NCBI GenBank assembly: GCA_947585525.1 | Contig: CANPXA010000081.1 | Coordinates: 1 to 7,741 of the forward strand | DNA length: 7,741 bases | DNA from: an uncultured Akkermansia sp. | GTDB lineage: Bacteria > Verrucomicrobiota > Verrucomicrobiia > Verrucomicrobiales > Akkermansiaceae | Direction: 5' to 3' | Part shown: positions 5,717 through 7,741 of the stretch, piece after piece | Layout: each line of letters begins with the position of its first letter | How positions within the stretch are numbered: position 1 is the stretch's first letter | Made by a program: the position numbers and the translations under genes | Notes under the pieces: generated by a model | Told to the model about the DNA's origin: nothing | The model's database searches: none | The model's input: only the letters and a program-made list of their open reading frames with translations

Positions 5717-7141
5717 TCAGCGCGTATCATGCGAGTGGGTCTTTTGCTTTTTCTCCATGGTCGGTGCCCTGTCATCGTAGCCCATGATCCGGGCGACGTT
5801 GGCCCGCGCCATCTGAAGATTCTGCATCTCGTTCCGTGCGGAGCGATACTCAGAGTAGGCCCGTTTTTTCTCGGCCAGCAGCTCGGCATATTCGGCCTGA
5901 AGGCTCTTGACAGTGGGGAGCTTTTTCAGCCCCAGCTCATCAAAGGCTTTCTTGGCCGCCTTGTGCAGAAGAATCTCCCGCTCATGCTCGGCCAGAAACT
6001 TTTTGGAGTACCCGGCCTTGCGGTAGGCGGCATAGACCTCGCGGGTCTTGGAATAGTTGATGATTTGCGTTTTCAGTTCTGCGATCTCCGACATACGGGC
6101 CTCCGCTGCCTTTATCTTCGCGGAAAGTTCATGGAAGCGGGTGGTGGCGGCGTCCATCTTTTCACAGAGCGCCCCATAGTCCATCAGTTTGTTCTCCGTC
6201 AGATAGTTGAGGGTGTTCGCCATTTGCTTCAGATTGAAGGAGGCGGCCCACCGCGCATAACCGGCCCCCTTGCCCTCGGCAAGTTTGGCTTGGATGTCCA
6301 CCATCACATTCATCTTCGGCGGCGCTGCCGGTGCAGCGGTTTTCTCACGGGGCGTGTGTTTTTTCTTCCCGGCAAGCACAGCCAGCAGATCGTCCTCGGT
6401 ATAGCCAGGACCAAGGCTGCTCATGCGGGCGGCCTTATCCCAGCCGGGACCTTTCATTCGGATGGACTTCCCGCGCCGGTCAACCTGGATTCCCGCCTCA
6501 CGCAGAAGCGCGAAAAGCGATTCCAGGTCGCCCGCCCCTTGTTCCAGCGCCCGGTCAATCGCAGCGCGCAGCTCATCTCGGTGAGACGGTTTCTTACCAT
6601 TCCCCAGCCACTTGTTATAGGTCTTTCCGGTGGCCTTTGGTTTTTGAATGACAGAGTAACCGTTCTCAACACAGATGGTGTCGCTCAGGCGGCGTACCGC
6701 TTTTGCGGACCCATGAAAATCACGGAATTTGCGCTCACAGTCCAGCGTGGTGGAGTTCCAGATGATGTGATTGTGGATATGCTTGCGGTCAACATGGGTG
6801 CAGACGATGAACGCATGGTTGCCCTTGGTGAAGCGGCGGGCAAATTCCACGCCCAAGCGGTTTGCTTCCTCCGGGGTGATCTCTCCAGGGGCAAAAGATT
6901 GACAAACATGATATCCAATTACATCATCATTCCCTCGAACTCGGCCCGTCTTATTTTGATACTGATGTTTGGCGAATAGAAATTCCGCAGATGCGATTTC
7001 AGAATTGCATTGAAAACAGGTAATAAGGCGACCGTTCTCAGTCTTATCATGGTTTTCCACATAAGAGAGGATGTTTTTAAAGGCTTGCCCTATGGACCGG
7101 TTCTTACCGGTGTGGAGTGGTATGATCCGCGTGACAGCCAT
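5717..7141 (-). CDS. MobA/VirD2-like relaxase, MOBP class
   Basis: The 474-residue protein carries the relaxase/mobilization nuclease domain (PF03432 type) in its first 200 residues. Y27 in NILSYVENHDKT is the probable nicking tyrosine. The metal-binding motif is THVDRKHIHNHIIWN, with H116, H121, H123 and H125. A further conserved block, KSIRMKGPGWDKAARMSSLG near residues 225-245, is found in clostridial relaxases of this type. The C-terminal half (about 290-450) is charged and largely helical and probably forms coiled coils. The enzyme would cut one strand at oriT, stay attached to the 5' end and lead it into a recipient through a conjugation channel supplied elsewhere. Its ATG directly follows the mobC stop (TAAATG) with no clear ribosome binding site, so translation depends on mobC. 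Length is usual and no key residue is missing. Confidence 0.93.
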   Translation of the reverse strand: MAVTRIIPLHTGKNRSIGQAFKNILSYVENHDKTENGRLITCFQCNSEIASAEFLFAKHQYQNKTGRVRGNDDVIGYHVCQSFAPGEITPEEANRLGVEFARRFTKGNHAFIVCTHVDRKHIHNHIIWNSTTLDCERKFRDFHGSAKAVRRLSDTICVENGYSVIQKPKATGKTYNKWLGNGKKPSHRDELRAAIDRALEQGAGDLESLFALLREAGIQVDRRGKSIRMKGPGWDKAARMSSLGPGYTEDDLLAVLAGKKKHTPREKTAAPAAPPKMNVMVDIQAKLAEGKGAGYARWAASFNLKQMANTLNYLTENKLMDYGALCEKMDAATTRFHELSAKIKAAEARMSEIAELKTQIINYSKTREVYAAYRKAGYSKKFLAEHEREILLHKAAKKAFDELGLKKLPTVKSLQAEYAELLAEKKRAYSEYRSARNEMQNLQMARANVARIMGYDDRAPTMEKKQKTHSHDTR

Positions 7142-7480
7142 TTATCGGATTGTGGCCATGGCGCGAAGTAGTTTATCTGCAACAGACCATAGGTGTTCAT
7201 AGCTTCTTCGAAGATCATCCAGATCCTCCCTATAGATATTTTTTGTCCCATGCGCCTGTCGTGCAAGCTGGTTGAGATTGTTGCTTGAGCGCCGTAGCAG
7301 CGATATAAGTTCTTTCAACTCTGGCATATCCAACTTGACGATGTATCCATCCAATGCCATTTTACGGAGATAGGCTTCTCTGTTAGAAATATCCAGTAAT
7401 ACCATCCTATGGTAAATCGCTTCGCGTTCCTGTTCGGTAACACGAAAATTCATTAAGGCATTGCGTGTGCGTTTTGCCAT
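7142..7480 (-). CDS. mobC: MobC-family relaxosome accessory protein
   Basis: The 112-residue protein has a ribbon-helix-helix-like N-terminus (MNFRVTEQEREAIYHRM, residues 10-26) and the MobC signature LRRSSNNLNQLARQAHGT around residues 62-79. MobC proteins bind oriT and help the relaxase open and nick the DNA. The reading frame is open for 45 more codons upstream, but that part is low-complexity and overlaps the preceding gene. The ATG at 7480 is chosen because GGAG lies 7 bases before it and homology-like sequence begins there. The upstream gene ends one base before this ATG, and the relaxase starts directly after its stop, so the three are translated together. Confidence 0.9.
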   Translation of the reverse strand: MAKRTRNALMNFRVTEQEREAIYHRMVLLDISNREAYLRKMALDGYIVKLDMPELKELISLLRRSSNNLNQLARQAHGTKNIYREDLDDLRRSYEHLWSVADKLLRAMATIR

Positions 7481-7481
7481 G

Positions 7482-7741
7482 TTAAAGCTCCATATTATTG
7501 TTTTTTGAGGCGGGCTTGGGTGTAGAGGTGACCGGCTGGGTATCGTGGAGCTTGGCTCGGACCGAAGCCCTAGGCTTTCGGAGCGGGAGGCTGCGATCTG
7601 CGTCCTTGGGGGCAAAGATAAATACCCCAGGCCGGTCTTTCAGGCCGCTGAAATAGCAGCCTTTGATCTGGAACAGTTTTCTCGGTTCCATTTGGTCATT
7701 AGACGAGGCCCGCACCATGAAATCATCCAAGAGCTTTGCCA
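7482..7741 (-). CDS. Unknown protein, C-terminal part, upstream of mobC
   Basis: The frame is open to the window edge, so the true start is outside; an internal TTG or ATG need not be the start. The visible 86 or so residues contain a compact-looking part (KLFQIKGCYFSGLKDRPGVF) followed by a basic, Pro/Ser-rich tail ending in NNNMEL. I do not recognise the family. The stop codon lies one base before the mobC ATG and the mobC ribosome binding site is within its last codons, which argues that it is a real, co-transcribed member of the mobilization operon. A plausible but unproven role is DNA processing or regulation in the relaxosome. Confidence 0.5.
   Translation of the reverse strand, partial: AKLLDDFMVRASSNDQMEPRKLFQIKGCYFSGLKDRPGVFIFAPKDADRSLPLRKPRASVRAKLHDTQPVTSTPKPASKNNNMEL
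7488..7491 (-). promoter_or_regulatory. Ribosome binding site fixing the mobC start
   Basis: GGAG on the minus strand stands 7 bases before ATG 7480. It falls inside the last sense codons of the preceding gene (ATG GAG CTT TAA). This supports the short 112-residue MobC over the 157-residue alternative. Confidence 0.7.

Noticed and set aside
5729..6979. 416-codon plus-strand frame opposite the relaxase
   Set aside because: It is antisense to a relaxase with clear catalytic motifs; its translation shows no recognisable domain and looks like a GC-rich shadow frame.
7562..7581. Imperfect inverted repeat CCGAAGCC/GGCTTTCGG as a possible oriT
   Set aside because: It lies inside the gene upstream of mobC, has a bulge, and no recognisable nic sequence is beside it.
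1..7741. CRISPR array, tRNA or rRNA genes, riboswitch, integrase attachment site
   Set aside because: Looked for on both strands; no regularly spaced direct repeats, cloverleaf, conserved rRNA sequence or recognisable riboswitch core was found.

Overview
The window looks like accessory DNA from a moderately GC-rich member of the Firmicutes, most likely a gut clostridium of the Oscillospiraceae/Lachnospiraceae type. The grounds are the AGGAG-type ribosome binding sites, the YolD plus UvrX-type polymerase pair, and a MobC/MOBP-relaxase module of the kind carried by clostridial integrative elements. This placement is inference from gene content and style; no rRNA or other taxonomic marker is present. 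No integrase, conjugation (type IV secretion) gene or recognisable attachment site is in view, so the type and borders of the mobile element cannot be set.

Layout. (1) Positions 1-3016, plus strand: three translationally coupled genes, each overlapping the next by ATGA. They are the end of an ABC-transporter ATPase with badly degenerate motifs, a secreted and membrane-anchored CARDB/NEW3-like (COG1361-type) protein with a Thr/Pro-rich stalk, and an FtsX/MacB-like permease that ends after its third membrane segment. (2) Positions 3017-3991: nearly 1 kb without an intact gene. It holds a plus-strand terminator-like hairpin with a competing upstream arm, a 19-bp palindrome, the decayed 3' end of an IS110-family transposase on the minus strand, and a dense run of inverted repeats that includes a 17-bp perfect hairpin. 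(3) Positions 3992-5580, minus strand: a two-gene operon for a Y-family (UvrX/UmuC-like) translesion DNA polymerase and a YolD-like partner. (4) Positions 5654-7741, minus strand: a mobilization module read as partial unknown gene, mobC, then relaxase, closed by a strong intrinsic terminator that separates it from the polymerase operon.

How the parts fit. The relaxase would nick at an oriT with help from MobC and lead the strand into a recipient. The polymerase/YolD pair is a common passenger on such elements and may act on damaged or single-stranded DNA after transfer or under SOS. The ABC/CARDB/FtsX cassette probably forms an envelope complex that does mechanical or signalling work rather than classical solute transport, although its ATPase is missing residues normally needed for hydrolysis. 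The convergent plus- and minus-strand blocks meet in the hairpin-rich, IS-scarred region, which looks like a junction between separately acquired modules.
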